Below are positions 49,131 to 58,963 of a stretch of DNA of 63,324 nucleotides, one piece after another. Under the pieces are notes generated by a model. It did not search any database, was not told the origin of the DNA, and saw only the letters and a program-made list of their open reading frames with translations. Origin of the DNA: Bacteroidales bacterium (lineage in GTDB: Bacteria > Bacteroidota > Bacteroidia > Bacteroidales > P3). The stretch lies in NCBI GenBank assembly GCA_017439185.1, contig JAFRTM010000015.1, positions 1-63,324 of the forward strand, written 5' to 3'. The stretch's first letter is position 1. Each line of letters begins with the position of its first letter. A program made the position numbers and the translations under genes.

Positions 49131-50953
49131 ATGTGGCAATTATCGCACACGTGGACCACGGCAAGACTACGCTCGTGGACCGTATGCTCCACCAGGCCAA
49201 GCTTTTTCGTGAAAATCAGGAGACCGGCGACCTTATCCTCGACAACAACGACCTCGAGCGTGAGCGCGGCATCACCATTCTCTCCAAGAACGTCAGCATC
49301 CGCTACCGCGACCACAAGATAAACATCATCGATACTCCGGGCCACAGTGACTTCGGCGGCGAGGTGGAGCGAGTGCTGAACATGGCCGACGGAGTCCTCC
49401 TCGTGGTTGACGCGTTCGAAGGGCCAATGCCGCAGACCCGTTTTGTGCTGCAGAAAGCCATAGAGCTGGGTCTCAAACCGATTGTGGTGGTCAACAAGGT
49501 GGACAAGCCCAACTGCGACCCCGAGCAGACTCAAGAAGCAGTATTCGACCTTATGTTCAACCTCGGAGCCACTAATGACCAGCTCGACTTCCCCACCGCC
49601 TACGGCAGTGCCAAGAACGGATGGATGGGCGAAGACTGGAACACCCCGACCGAGGATATCTCCTACCTTATGGACCTCATCATCAAGCACATTCCAGCCC
49701 CGAAAGTCGACGAGGGAAACCTGCAGATGATGATTTCCTCGCTCGACTACAGCTCCTACCTAGGACGCATCGCCGTAGGTCGCCTCCACCGCGGAACCCT
49801 GCAGGCGGGACAGTCCATCTGCCTCGTAAAGCGTGACGGCACCAAGATACAAAGCAAGATAAAAGAGCTCTACACCTTCGAAGGTCTTGGAAAAGAACGC
49901 ACCAAGACACCTGTCGAGGCTGGAGAGATATGCGCTGTACTGATGGACTTGGACAAGAACGTGATGTTTGAAATCGGCGACACCATCTGCGATGCCGAGA
50001 ATCCCGAGGCACTGCCTCCCATCAAAGTGGACGAACCTACTATGTCTATGCTCTTCACCATCAACAACTCCCCTTTCTTCGGCAAAGAGGGCAAATATGT
50101 TACCAGCCGCCACCTCCGCGACCGTCTCTTTCATGAATTGGAGAAGAACCTCGCCATGAGGATAGAAGAGACCGGCTCACCCGACGCACTGCTGGTCTAT
50201 GGCCGTGGAATCATGCACCTCAGCGTGCTGATAGAGACCATGCGCCGCGAGGGCTACGAGCTCCAAGTGGGACAGCCGAAGGTGATAATCAAAGAGATAG
50301 ACGGACAGAAGTGCGAACCTATAGAGCAACTCACGGTACTTGTGCCCGAGGAGTTCAGTTCCAAGGTCATTGATGTGGTCACTCGACGCAAAGGCGAAGT
50401 GGGCACCATCGACACCAAAGGCGACCGAGTACAACTCGACTTCACAATCCCCTCGCGCGGCATCATAGGTCTCCGCAACACTCTCCTCACTGCCACCAAC
50501 GGCGAAGCTGTCATTGCCCACCGATTCCTCGAGTTCCAACCTTGGAAGGGCGACATCGACGACCACAAATATGGTGCCCTCATAGCCAAGGAGACCGGCG
50601 AAGCCACCGCTTACAGCATCAGCAAGCTGCAAGACCGCGGACCTTTCTTTATCGAGCCCGGCGATATGGTTTACACCGGCGAAGTAATCGGAGAGAGCCT
50701 GCGTCCTGGCAACGACATTGTTATCAACGTGGTAACGGCCAAGAACCTCACCAATATGCGTACCAAGAGTGCCGACGAGAAGAGCACCTGCTCGCCCGCC
50801 ATCAAGTTCAGCTTGGAGGAGGCAATGGAATATATTCGCGAGGACGAATACCTGGAAATTACACCTACAAACCTGAGAATCCGCAAGATAATACTCGACG
50901 AGATAGAGCGCAAGCGTGCCAGGATAGCCGCCGGCTACAAAGACGAACAATAG
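49115..50953 (+). CDS. typA: Translational GTPase TypA/BipA
   Basis: A 612-residue ribosome-associated GTPase. G1 is [10 protein letters not shown]2 region is [13 protein letters not shown]3 is DTPGHSDF, G4 is NKVDK. The EF-G-like domains and TypA-specific C-terminal domain ([20 protein letters not shown]) follow. It helps 50S assembly and stress or low-temperature growth. It has its own promoter and an unusually strong ribosome-binding site. It converges with the next gene, 14 bases downstream. Confidence 0.97.
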   Translation: MQNIRNVAIIAHVDHGKTTLVDRMLHQAKLFRENQETGDLILDNNDLERERGITILSKNVSIRYRDHKINIIDTPGHSDFGGEVERVLNMADGVLLVVDAFEGPMPQTRFVLQKAIELGLKPIVVVNKVDKPNCDPEQTQEAVFDLMFNLGATNDQLDFPTAYGSAKNGWMGEDWNTPTEDISYLMDLIIKHIPAPKVDEGNLQMMISSLDYSSYLGRIAVGRLHRGTLQAGQSICLVKRDGTKIQSKIKELYTFEGLGKERTKTPVEAGEICAVLMDLDKNVMFEIGDTICDAENPEALPPIKVDEPTMSMLFTINNSPFFGKEGKYVTSRHLRDRLFHELEKNLAMRIEETGSPDALLVYGRGIMHLSVLIETMRREGYELQVGQPKVIIKEIDGQKCEPIEQLTVLVPEEFSSKVIDVVTRRKGEVGTIDTKGDRVQLDFTIPSRGIIGLRNTLLTATNGEAVIAHRFLEFQPWKGDIDDHKYGALIAKETGEATAYSISKLQDRGPFFIEPGDMVYTGEVIGESLRPGNDIVINVVTAKNLTNMRTKSADEKSTCSPAIKFSLEEAMEYIREDEYLEITPTNLRIRKIILDEIERKRARIAAGYKDEQ

Positions 50954-50967
50954 GTTCCTCCCCTATT

Positions 50968-51648
50968 TTAGCGGGATATTACTTTTACGCCATCGATTTC
51001 CATCTGCTGATTGGGAGGATTGGCTGGCATGGGATCTCTTTCGCCGTCGATTATTCCTATCATCTGTAAGGGTACCAGCCCGGTGGTGTTGTATCCGAGG
51101 GAGACTGATAGGATATTGAAACCTTCATTATCGATTTTTACCTCACCGATAAAGGGCTCAAAACCCGTAGTTTTGATTTCAACGGTGTATTCTCCGAGAG
51201 GGACCGACTTGATTGTGTAAATGCCGTCAAAGTCTGTATAGGCTGTGGTTATGGCCTTATCGCCTTGCTTGAGGACCACTTGGCAGAAGGCAAGCGGCTC
51301 CTGGGTCTTGCTGTCGGTGACCATACCTTTGAGGGTTCCGGTGCCTATTATCTTATGAGTCGCAGAAGTGTCTTGGTCGGACGGGGTAACTTTTATTATA
51401 TTTTGAGCCTGCAGGGTGGTGGTGGCGAGGCCGAGTGCTAGTCCTGCCACTGTGGCCACTTTTCCGAGACTCATACGTTCGGCCAAGGCTTTTTCGAGGT
51501 AGCGCACCTCGGCTTCGCAGTGGGGGCAAGTGCCGATGCACTCGCCTTCGTAGGTGCATTTCTCCGTTTTCAGTGGGATGCCGTTCTCCTCTGCTATCCG
51601 CTGCCGCACCTCTTTCAAATACTTGCAAACATCTTTCCCGTGGCCCAT
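50968..51648 (-). CDS. CarboxypepD_reg-like protein with an N-terminal cysteine cluster (226 aa)
   Basis: Residues 1-60 form a soluble helical segment with C-x5-C-x3-C-x2-C spacing (KCTYEGECIGTCPHCEAE), likely a zinc or redox-active site. A hydrophobic stretch (about 62-80, KVATVAGLALGLATTTLQAQ) follows. Residues about 100-180 are a carboxypeptidase-regulatory-like beta sandwich (GTLKGMVTDSKTQEPLAFCQ, FDGIYTIKSVPLGEYTVEIK). Such sandwich domains are usually periplasmic, so the cysteine domain would be cytosolic. The arrangement recurs in Bacteroidales, but the function is unknown. Confidence 0.75.
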   Translation of the reverse strand: MGHGKDVCKYLKEVRQRIAEENGIPLKTEKCTYEGECIGTCPHCEAEVRYLEKALAERMSLGKVATVAGLALGLATTTLQAQNIIKVTPSDQDTSATHKIIGTGTLKGMVTDSKTQEPLAFCQVVLKQGDKAITTAYTDFDGIYTIKSVPLGEYTVEIKTTGFEPFIGEVKIDNEGFNILSVSLGYNTTGLVPLQMIGIIDGERDPMPANPPNQQMEIDGVKVISR

Positions 51649-51795
51649 AATTTTGAATTTTCAACCAAAATAATAACGCCGCAGAAGCGATTTTATTGCC
51701 TACGGAAGGTGTTTTTATGTTAGGATGAGGTAATCGGGTCGGGGTGATATGTACTATATGGTATTAATATATAATGGTTGTGCGGGAAATATGAG

Positions 51796-51822
51796 AAGAG
51801 CCGCACTGGTGGTGCGGCTCTT
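51796..51822 (-). terminator. Terminator of glyS
   Basis: A perfect 11-bp stem AAGAGCCGCAC (51796-51806 with 51812-51822), 54 bases after the stop. The minus-strand T run is weak. The spacer 51649-51876 has no gene. Confidence 0.7.
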
Positions 51823-51876
51823 GGAATATAAGATTGTAGTGTTGTCGCTGAGCATGTGGGAGGATTGGTGCGGGAG

Positions 51877-53403
51877 TTAGGGCTTGGGATGGAGGTTGTC
51901 CATGAGGTAGTGGCGGAGGTTGTCTATGGGGATGCGCTCTTGCTGCATGGTGTCGCGGTTGCGGACGGTAACAGCGTTGTCGGTGAGTGTGTCGTTATCG
52001 ACGGTAAGGCAGAATGGTGTACCGATGGCGTCCTGACGGCGATAGCGGCGACCGATGGCGTCTTTCTCGTCGTATTGGAGCATGTAGTCGTGCTTGAGGA
52101 GGTCCACTATCTCGCGTGCTTTCTCGGGGAGGCCGTCTTTCTTAACCAAGGGGAGCACGGCGACTTTGTAGGGTGCGAGGACTGCGGGGAGACGGAGGAC
52201 TGTACGAGTGGAGCCGTCTTCGAGCTGCTCTTCTTCGAGGGCGTGGGAGAAGATGGCGAGGAATGTGCGGTCAAGTCCGATGGAGGTCTCGATGACGTAT
52301 GGCGTGTAGGACTCGTTGAGTTCGGAGTCAAAATATTGGAGTTTACGGCCTGAGAACTCGCTGTGGCGCGAGAGGTCGAAGTCGGTGCGTGAGTGGATGC
52401 CTTCGAGTTCTTTGAATCCGAAGGGGAACTGAAACTCGATGTCGGTGGCTGCGTTGGCGTAGTGTGCGAGTTTCTCGTGGTCGTGGAAGCGGTAGTTTTC
52501 GGCCGGTATGCCGAGAGAGAGGTGCCAGTTGAGGCGTTCCTGTTTCCAGTATTTGAACCATTCGAGCTCGGTTCCGGGGCGGACGAAGAACTGCATCTCC
52601 ATCTGCTCGAACTCGCGCATGCGGAAGATGAACTGGCGAGCGACTATCTCGTTGCGGAAAGCTTTTCCGATCTGTGCTATGCCGAAGGGGATTTTCATGC
52701 GGCCGGACTTCTGGACGTTGAGGAAGTTGACGAAGATGCCTTGAGCGGTCTCGGGACGGAGGTAGAGGGTGTCGGAGTCGTCGATGACGGAGCCCATCTT
52801 GGTGGCGAACATAAGGTTGAACTGACGCACGTCGGTCCAGTTGCGGGTGCCGGAGACGGGACATACGATGCCGAGGTCGAGGATGAGCTGTTTGAGGCCG
52901 TCGAGGTCGTTGGCGTTCAGCAGTTCGGCATATTTGGCTCGGATTTCGTCGATTTGTTTCTGGTGTTCGAGCACGCGGGCGTTGGTGGTGACGAACTGGT
53001 TGCGGTCGAAGGCGTCGCCGAAACGTTTGTGGGCCTTTTCGCATTCTTTGTTTATCTTGTCTTCGATCTTGGCGATATGGTCTTCGATGAGGACGTCGGC
53101 ACGGTAGCGTTTCTTGGAGTCTTTGTTGTCAATCAGCGGGTCGTTGAAAGCGTCGACATGACCAGATGCTTTCCAGATCTTGGGGTGCATGAAGATGGCG
53201 GAGTCAAGACCTACGATGTTTTCGTGGAACTGGACCATGGCACGCCACCAGTATTGTTTGATATTGTTTTTGAGTTCGACGCCCAGCTGACCGTAGTCAT
53301 AGACGGCTGCGAGGCCGTCGTAGATTTCGCTGGAGGGAAAGATGAAACCATACTCTTTGGCATGGGCCACTACCTTTTTGAAAATATCTTCTTGATTTGC
53401 CAT
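51877..53403 (-). CDS. glyS: Glycine--tRNA ligase (alpha2 type)
   Basis: A 508-residue class II synthetase of the single-chain dimeric type. It shows GFIFPSSEIYDGLAAVYDYG at the N-terminus, FNLMFATKMG and LRPETAQGIFVNFLNVQKSG, FRNEIVARQFIFRMREFEQM (motif 2) and ETSIGLDRTFLAIF (motif 3). The C-terminal anticodon-binding domain is at about 400-505. It charges tRNA-Gly. Downstream of a secreted hypothetical protein; monocistronic by spacing. Confidence 0.97.
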   Translation of the reverse strand: MANQEDIFKKVVAHAKEYGFIFPSSEIYDGLAAVYDYGQLGVELKNNIKQYWWRAMVQFHENIVGLDSAIFMHPKIWKASGHVDAFNDPLIDNKDSKKRYRADVLIEDHIAKIEDKINKECEKAHKRFGDAFDRNQFVTTNARVLEHQKQIDEIRAKYAELLNANDLDGLKQLILDLGIVCPVSGTRNWTDVRQFNLMFATKMGSVIDDSDTLYLRPETAQGIFVNFLNVQKSGRMKIPFGIAQIGKAFRNEIVARQFIFRMREFEQMEMQFFVRPGTELEWFKYWKQERLNWHLSLGIPAENYRFHDHEKLAHYANAATDIEFQFPFGFKELEGIHSRTDFDLSRHSEFSGRKLQYFDSELNESYTPYVIETSIGLDRTFLAIFSHALEEEQLEDGSTRTVLRLPAVLAPYKVAVLPLVKKDGLPEKAREIVDLLKHDYMLQYDEKDAIGRRYRRQDAIGTPFCLTVDNDTLTDNAVTVRNRDTMQQERIPIDNLRHYLMDNLHPKP

Positions 53404-53426
53404 TGCTGTAATGTTTTATTCGTGTA

Positions 53427-54317
53427 CTATTGCCATTCTATCGGCATGTTGTGTATCTCTATGTTACCTATGTCAGCTTTCCCGTTATGACAGCTGAAAT
53501 CATTCTGGTTGTTCGAGAACGAGAACTCAAACACCATCACGTTGATGGTTGGCTCGCCGGGAGTGAACTGACAAGTAAAAGTGTATTTCAGCGGAGTGTT
53601 GGACGGAGCTGTCTTGGCTGCCGCCTTAGCACGGCTTATTTCATACACATTGCCCTGACGATCGTATGCCTTGTTGTTATAAGAGGTAGCACCCAAGTCG
53701 AGTTTGGATTCACCGCCCATTCGGCTCAGCACGGTTATTTCCATCGTCACAAGGCCTGTTGACTTGTCCCCGAAACAGCTGACCGGCGTGACCACAAAAT
53801 CGTCCTGAACTTCGAACGGAAGCCTAATATAGGTCTTGCTCACACGGGGTTTCCATGCGATTGGAACATTGCGTAGCTGCATAGGTCCATTGTTGCCACT
53901 ATGAACCAAGAAATCGTAGTTTCCACCACTCACGTGATAGGGAAGCGTGATAGAAGCAAAGGCATGCAATACGGCCGGAACACCCTCCATTGCATATTTG
54001 AAAATACACGGCACTCCATGGGGCACATTTGACACAGCCAGAGAACCACCAGGTTTAAACCGTCTCATCTTGTACACCCTTCCGTCTGGTCCATAGGCAT
54101 TGCCTTCCCAACCGCCGGCTATGTTTATGCTCAGCATGTAATTACGTGGCGTTGCCGACAAAGTGAGCACAACCTGACCCGTCTGTTGGTCGCCTTCACA
54201 CGAGAGCACCGTCAAGTCCACCGCCTCCACAAACTTCGGCACAGTCACAATGTCAATCTGAGCCGATACTGCCACCGACAGCATCAATGCAATAATTGCA
54301 GCAAATATTCTTTTCAT
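53427..54317 (-). CDS. Secreted protein of unknown function with two similar halves (296 aa)
   Basis: Signal peptide at residues 1-19 (MKRIFAAIIALMLSVAVSA). Two beta-rich halves (about 25-155 and 165-296) repeat a pattern: a strand with a cysteine in VLSCEGDQQTG and VSCFGDKSTG, a YGPDGRVYKMRR versus YDRQGNVYEISRAK strand, and closing LRNVPIAWKP versus IHNMPIEWQ. It is therefore an internal duplication of a ~130-residue sandwich. I recognise no family. It follows a small lipoprotein gene by 17 bases. Confidence 0.75.
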   Translation of the reverse strand: MKRIFAAIIALMLSVAVSAQIDIVTVPKFVEAVDLTVLSCEGDQQTGQVVLTLSATPRNYMLSINIAGGWEGNAYGPDGRVYKMRRFKPGGSLAVSNVPHGVPCIFKYAMEGVPAVLHAFASITLPYHVSGGNYDFLVHSGNNGPMQLRNVPIAWKPRVSKTYIRLPFEVQDDFVVTPVSCFGDKSTGLVTMEITVLSRMGGESKLDLGATSYNNKAYDRQGNVYEISRAKAAAKTAPSNTPLKYTFTCQFTPGEPTINVMVFEFSFSNNQNDFSCHNGKADIGNIEIHNMPIEWQ

Positions 54318-54334
54318 CGGTCTATGTTTTTTGA

Positions 54335-54763
54335 TTATTGATGTTCTATCTTCTCCCTCATCGTCACATCCAGGTGCACCTCGCCCGAACCAAGGTACCA
54401 GTGTCCATCGGCGCCATGCAGTTCCACGTCATTAGTACCCACTCTGACCAAGGTGTCCTCATACGAACCATGCTCCGCACCGTCGATATCGCGGAACTCC
54501 ACCTCTATCGTATCGCCAGGGAAGTTGTCCCACACGGTGGTATTGTAGCGTCCTTCGGCATCGGTTGTGTCGCCATGGCACACATCGATGCCAGATATGC
54601 CGTTGCCTGTGCCATTTGTCACTCGCCCCGACACTCTGTACGTAACCTCTGGACAACCATATTCCGAAACTATCGAATTACGGTCACACCCTACGTTTAT
54701 CCCCAACACGGCAGACGTGATACCCAGCAACCATGCTTTAACATTAAGATACTTTATTTTCAT
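54335..54763 (-). CDS. Radical SAM-associated-type small lipoprotein (142 aa)
   Basis: The N-terminus has a long hydrophobic signal ending at NVGC (Cys26). The mature start contains EYGCPEVTY, resembling the YG-x-P region of Bacteroidota lipoproteins that co-occur with a SPASM radical SAM enzyme. A carboxypeptidase-regulatory-like beta sandwich follows (YRVSGRVTNGTGNGISGIDV, DTTDAEGRYNTTV). No radical SAM gene is next to it here. Co-transcribed with the secreted protein at 53427 (17-base gap). The assignment is from memory of the family pattern. Confidence 0.65.
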   Translation of the reverse strand: MKIKYLNVKAWLLGITSAVLGINVGCDRNSIVSEYGCPEVTYRVSGRVTNGTGNGISGIDVCHGDTTDAEGRYNTTVWDNFPGDTIEVEFRDIDGAEHGSYEDTLVRVGTNDVELHGADGHWYLGSGEVHLDVTMREKIEHQ

Positions 54764-54780
54764 AAAGAAATTTTATGCCA

Positions 54781-54813
54781 ATGGTTGGCGGCTATAAAAT
54801 GACCGCCAACCAT
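54781..54813 (-). terminator. Hairpin after pta
   Basis: A perfect 11-bp stem ATGGTTGGCGG (54781-54791 with 54803-54813), 14 bases after the pta stop. The T run on the minus strand is weak. Confidence 0.7.
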
Positions 54814-54827
54814 ACATGGTATATCTT

Positions 54828-55835
54828 TTATTTCTTGGCAGCAGCTTGAGTCGCTGTGATAGCCACTACGTTGACCACGTCCTCGACGCTGCAGCCACGG
54901 CTGAGGTCGTTGATAGGAGCCGCCATGCCCTGCATCACGGGACCTACTGCCTCGGCGCCGGCGAGACGCTGGACGAGTTTGTAGCATATATTGCCGCTCT
55001 GGAGGTCGGGGAATACGAGCACGTTGGCACGGCCGGCGATGTCGCTGTTGGGAGCCTTGCTGGCGCCAACCTTAGGAACGATAGCCGCATCAGCCTGCAG
55101 CTCGCCGTCGAGTTTCACAGAGGGGTCGAGTTCGTGAGCCACCTTGGTAGCCGCGATGACCTTGTCCACCAGTTCATGCTTGGCACTGCCTTTGGTGCTG
55201 AAGCTTAGGATAGCAACACGGGGCTCCTCGAAGCCGGCGATAGCCTTGGCGGTCTGAGCGCTCACCACGGCGATCTGGCCCAGCTCTTCTGCTTTGGGGC
55301 AAGGAGTGGCAGCACAGTCGGCAAAGACGAACATGCCGTTCTCGCCATAGGTCTTGTCTTTCAGTATCATGATGAAAGCGCCGCTCACCACGCTGATGCC
55401 GGGGAGAGTTTTCACAATCTGGAAGGCGGGACGCAGCACGTCGCCAGTGGCGTTGCGGGCACCAGCCACTTCACCGTCGGCGTCGCCGTTCTTGATGAGC
55501 ATGCAGGCGAGATACAACGGGTCTTGAACCAGACGCATAGCCTCGTCCATCTGTAAGCCTTTACTTTTGCGGATCTCGCAGAGCATCTCGGCAAAATATT
55601 CTTTGCGGGGATTGGTGACGGGGTCGATGATTTGGGCTTTGTCGATATTCTTCAAGCCCCACTGGCTTGCCAAACCTTTGATTTCTGCCTCGTTGCCGAG
55701 GAGGATGAGACGGGCAATGCCTTCGCCGAGGATGATGTCGGCGGCTTTGAGAGTTCTTTCTTCGGTGCCTTCTGCCAGCACAATGCATTTGTTGGCAGCC
55801 TTGGCGTTTGCACGAATTTGTTCAAGAAGTGTCAT
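54828..55835 (-). CDS. pta: Phosphate acetyltransferase
   Basis: A 335-residue short-form enzyme interconverting acetyl-CoA and acetyl phosphate. It contains IVLAEGTEERTLKAADIILG, NGDADGEVAGARNATGDVLR, VLVFPDLQSGNICYKLVQRL and the family end VMQGMAAPINDLSRGCSVED. It feeds fermentative ATP formation through an acetate kinase not seen in the window. It starts 71 bases downstream of the porin gene and may be a separate unit. Confidence 0.96.
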   Translation of the reverse strand: MTLLEQIRANAKAANKCIVLAEGTEERTLKAADIILGEGIARLILLGNEAEIKGLASQWGLKNIDKAQIIDPVTNPRKEYFAEMLCEIRKSKGLQMDEAMRLVQDPLYLACMLIKNGDADGEVAGARNATGDVLRPAFQIVKTLPGISVVSGAFIMILKDKTYGENGMFVFADCAATPCPKAEELGQIAVVSAQTAKAIAGFEEPRVAILSFSTKGSAKHELVDKVIAATKVAHELDPSVKLDGELQADAAIVPKVGASKAPNSDIAGRANVLVFPDLQSGNICYKLVQRLAGAEAVGPVMQGMAAPINDLSRGCSVEDVVNVVAITATQAAAKK

Positions 55836-55906
55836 AATCGTTATGTTTTATGTTTATATTTTGTTTATGTTTGAGATATACTTGAGATATGTTTTGTTTG
55901 TGTTCG

Positions 55907-58021
55907 TCAATCGAAGAATTTCCAAATCATGCCGTAGAAAAAGCCGAAATTGTTGGCGGGATAAGAGGGCAGCAGGTAGTAGTTGGGGTGCATCTCCCAA
56001 AGGGCGTTGAGGTGGCCCACTTTGGCATAGATGCTCGCCCGCTTGACCTGCAGGTTTATGAAGATGTCGCCGAGGAAGTAGTTGCCGATCTTCTGGGAGT
56101 TCTGTCGGTAGAAGACGCCGAGGTAGGGGTTGTAGGCGTCGGCGTAGAAGGCGGTGTGGTAGCGGATGTCCACGCCCACCTGCATGCGCAAGGCTTTCTT
56201 GAAGACGAAGACGTCGGCATAGAGGGAGTTCTTGGTGGCGAAGAGCGGCACACGCACCTGGTTCTGGTCGGTGCTGTATTGGAAGAGGTGCTGCATGTCG
56301 TAGTGGAACCACGACCAGTGGAGCGTGGCGTTGAGGCGAGCCTGGAAGAGCCACGCGCTGCCGCCGTTCTGCACCACACGGTTGCTGTCCTCGACCCATA
56401 TATTGTTGACCACGTGGCGTGCGGTGACCGCCGCGTCGAGCCATTGGCGGAAGGTGTAGCGCAACTCGAACTTCTGGATGTTCGTCACGCCCAGCTTGCG
56501 GCTGTTTCCTGCCATATGGTCGATGGTGTAGTAGATGAGCAACGGTTCCTGACCCTGGAACGCCACGTCGGCTCTGAGGGTGTGGCGGTGGAGGGTGTCG
56601 AGATAGACCCTGAGGTCGCCAGCCAGGCGGTAGTTGCCGCCGAAGTACTGGCCGCCGATAGACTTCTCCCCTACCACGCTGACCGAGCCGATCTTGGTGT
56701 CAATGTCGAGACGGGCGTTGGGGACGAGGGCGAACTCTCGGGCGTTGAAATCGTTGTACATCACCGAATACATCAACAACGGCCTTACCCCTATCAGCAG
56801 CTTCACAGGATTGCGCCAGCGGCTGTCGAGATATGCGTCGTTGGTCCAGTAGAGGTCGCCTTTCATCACCCGCGTCACGGTCGAGTCGGCGAAGACATGC
56901 TTCTCTTTGTCGTATTGGAAGTCGAAGCCGAAGACGCCCGTGTTGAACACTCGCGGCTTCAGCGGCGCTATGGTGTCGTAGGTGACTACCGTGTCGTAAA
57001 CCATCACCTCGCGGAATTCCAGTTTCTGCACCTCCACATACGACGAGTCGGTATGATACAACCGCTCCGTCACCGTGTCGGCCACCGTGTCGCACCTCAC
57101 GAACTTTATCTCTTCGCGACGGCGGTATTTTTCCAGCGGCCTCACCGTGTTGTATGTGTGCTTGGTGAAGGCTGTGAGGTTCTTGTCGATGCTACCCATG
57201 CCGCTGAGGCGTACCGGTATTCCGCCTTCGTTGGTCTGGGTGCGGTTGATGAATATGCTGTCGTTGGCGAGTCCTCCGTTCTCGTCCATACGGAACTTCT
57301 CCCATATAAATCCCGCCGAAGCCTGATAGCGTGCATCGCGGGAGTAGTAGTTGGTGGTAGCGTCGATATAATGGTTAGCGAGCGAGGAGTAGCTGTAGTT
57401 GCCTTCAGCGTTGTAGAGCTTGTAGTTGAACGAGGCGTTCCAGCGTGGTAAGATGTTTTGGGTGTGCGACACCAAGAGCCGCCGTTCCCTCTCGAGGGTG
57501 CTGGAATAGCCTAGGTAGCTGTAAGGTCGTCGAGTCTGGAAGAATCCTATATTCTCGGGGCGTTTGCGGTAAACGCTGTTGAGGTCGGGCGCCATACGCC
57601 ACTGCAGGTCGTCGCCGAAGGTGTGGAAGAGAGCCAGGTGCTGCTGTCCCATCACGCCACGGTTGAGGTAATAGTTCCCGTTCATGGCGTCGAGTTCATC
57701 GACGAACTGCACCCCGGTGGGGTCGAGCGAGGGATAGTCTATCACCTTGATCTTTACGGCGTATGGGTCATAGCGGAACTGGAACACGCTATGCTGCAAG
57801 GTTGTGTCGGGAATATCCTCGTGGTATTCTATGCCCTGGGGCTGCCATCCGGTGGTGTCGGAAAACAGGGTGTCGTTCTCGTCGGTCGGAATGTTTAGCG
57901 GCATATTGTTCTGAAAGCGCGCATCCCGCGTCTTCAGATTCCTGTCTAACTGGGCCTCGGCACTATATGCCGTGCCGAGCACGAGCAGGACTGTGAGCAA
58001 TATTTTGGAGAACGACGACAC
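55907..58021 (-). CDS. Putative outer-membrane porin (Porin_10 family)
   Basis: A 704-residue exported protein. Signal peptide at residues 1-23, then a ~100-residue leader with NTYNTV-type polar stretches and a large barrel rich in alternating aromatic strands (FNYKLYNAEGNYSYSSLANH; YNPYLGVFYRQNSQKIGNYF). It ends in a barrel strand FGFFYGMIWKFFD with terminal aromatic residues. It matches the Bacteroidota Porin_10 group by size and texture. Last gene of the operon that starts with the DUF3127 gene at 61829. Solute unknown. Confidence 0.85.
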   Translation of the reverse strand: MSSFSKILLTVLLVLGTAYSAEAQLDRNLKTRDARFQNNMPLNIPTDENDTLFSDTTGWQPQGIEYHEDIPDTTLQHSVFQFRYDPYAVKIKVIDYPSLDPTGVQFVDELDAMNGNYYLNRGVMGQQHLALFHTFGDDLQWRMAPDLNSVYRKRPENIGFFQTRRPYSYLGYSSTLERERRLLVSHTQNILPRWNASFNYKLYNAEGNYSYSSLANHYIDATTNYYSRDARYQASAGFIWEKFRMDENGGLANDSIFINRTQTNEGGIPVRLSGMGSIDKNLTAFTKHTYNTVRPLEKYRRREEIKFVRCDTVADTVTERLYHTDSSYVEVQKLEFREVMVYDTVVTYDTIAPLKPRVFNTGVFGFDFQYDKEKHVFADSTVTRVMKGDLYWTNDAYLDSRWRNPVKLLIGVRPLLMYSVMYNDFNAREFALVPNARLDIDTKIGSVSVVGEKSIGGQYFGGNYRLAGDLRVYLDTLHRHTLRADVAFQGQEPLLIYYTIDHMAGNSRKLGVTNIQKFELRYTFRQWLDAAVTARHVVNNIWVEDSNRVVQNGGSAWLFQARLNATLHWSWFHYDMQHLFQYSTDQNQVRVPLFATKNSLYADVFVFKKALRMQVGVDIRYHTAFYADAYNPYLGVFYRQNSQKIGNYFLGDIFINLQVKRASIYAKVGHLNALWEMHPNYYLLPSYPANNFGFFYGMIWKFFD

Positions 58022-58027
58022 CGGCTG

Positions 58028-58960
58028 TTAGTTATTGTTTTGCAGGAAACGTTCCACGTCGATTGCCGCCACACATCCTTTGGCCGCAGCCACGACTGCC
58101 TGGCGGTAGTTGGGGTCACAGACGTCGCCGGCGGCAAACACGCCGTCCACACTCGTCGCCGAGCTGGGGTTCTTCACTTTTATGTAGCCTGCCTCGTCGA
58201 GGTCCAGCTGCCCTTTCACTATGTCGGTATTGGGCTGGTGACCTATGGCGACGAAGAATCCGGCTATGTCGAGAGTTCTCTCCTCGCCGGTCTTCACGTT
58301 GCGGAGCCTTGCTCCGGTCACTCCGTCGAGGTCGCTGCCGATAATCTCCTCGGTGACCGAGTTCCAGCAGACCTCGATCTTGGGGTTGTTGAGCACGCGG
58401 TGCTGCATCGCCTTCGAGGCTCTCAGCTCGTCGCGGCGCACTATCTGGTACACCTTGGAGCAGAGCGTGGCGAGGTAGCTGGCTTCCTCACATGCCGTGT
58501 CGCCGCCGCCTACCACCGCCACCGGCATGTTCTTGTAGAAATAGCCGTCACAGGTGGCGCAGGCCGAAACTCCCTGACCGTAGTATTTCTTCTCGCTGTC
58601 GAGTCCCAGCCATCGTGCCGAGGCTCCTGTGGCCAGTATCACCGTCTCGGCTTCTATCTCGTTGCCGCGGTCGTCAACGGCCTTGAAGGGCCTGTGTGAG
58701 AGGTCGAGGGTCGCGATGGTGCCGTTCCTCACCTCGGTGCCGAAACGCTCGGCTTGCTGCCTCAGGTCTTCCATCATAGCCTTGCCGCCCACTCCCTGGG
58801 GATAGCCGGGGAAGTTCTCGATGTCGGTGGTGATGGTCAGCTGGCCGCCCGGCTGCATGCCGGTGTACAAGATAGATTTTATATCGGCACGCGAAGTGTA
58901 GATTCCTGCGGTGTAACCGGCAGGACCCGAGCCGACGATAAGACATTTTGTGTGTTCCAT
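58028..58960 (-). CDS. trxB: Thioredoxin-disulfide reductase
   Basis: A 310-residue FAD/NADPH enzyme. FAD motif GSGPAGYTAGIY (about 10-21), redox pair C134-A-T-C137 in SACATCDGYF, NADPH motif VGGGDTACEEASYLA, and C-terminal FAD motif VFAAGDVCD. It reduces thioredoxin and, through it, the two glutathione-peroxidase-type enzymes encoded elsewhere in the window. Part of a tight operon (gaps of 3 and 6 bases). Confidence 0.96.
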   Translation of the reverse strand: MEHTKCLIVGSGPAGYTAGIYTSRADIKSILYTGMQPGGQLTITTDIENFPGYPQGVGGKAMMEDLRQQAERFGTEVRNGTIATLDLSHRPFKAVDDRGNEIEAETVILATGASARWLGLDSEKKYYGQGVSACATCDGYFYKNMPVAVVGGGDTACEEASYLATLCSKVYQIVRRDELRASKAMQHRVLNNPKIEVCWNSVTEEIIGSDLDGVTGARLRNVKTGEERTLDIAGFFVAIGHQPNTDIVKGQLDLDEAGYIKVKNPSSATSVDGVFAAGDVCDPNYRQAVVAAAKGCVAAIDVERFLQNNN

Positions 58961-58963
58961 ATT

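Noticed and set aside
53427-54317. Secreted duplicated protein as a T9SS cargo
   Set aside because: The C-terminus lacks the type A or B sorting-domain pattern seen in the 919-aa protein.
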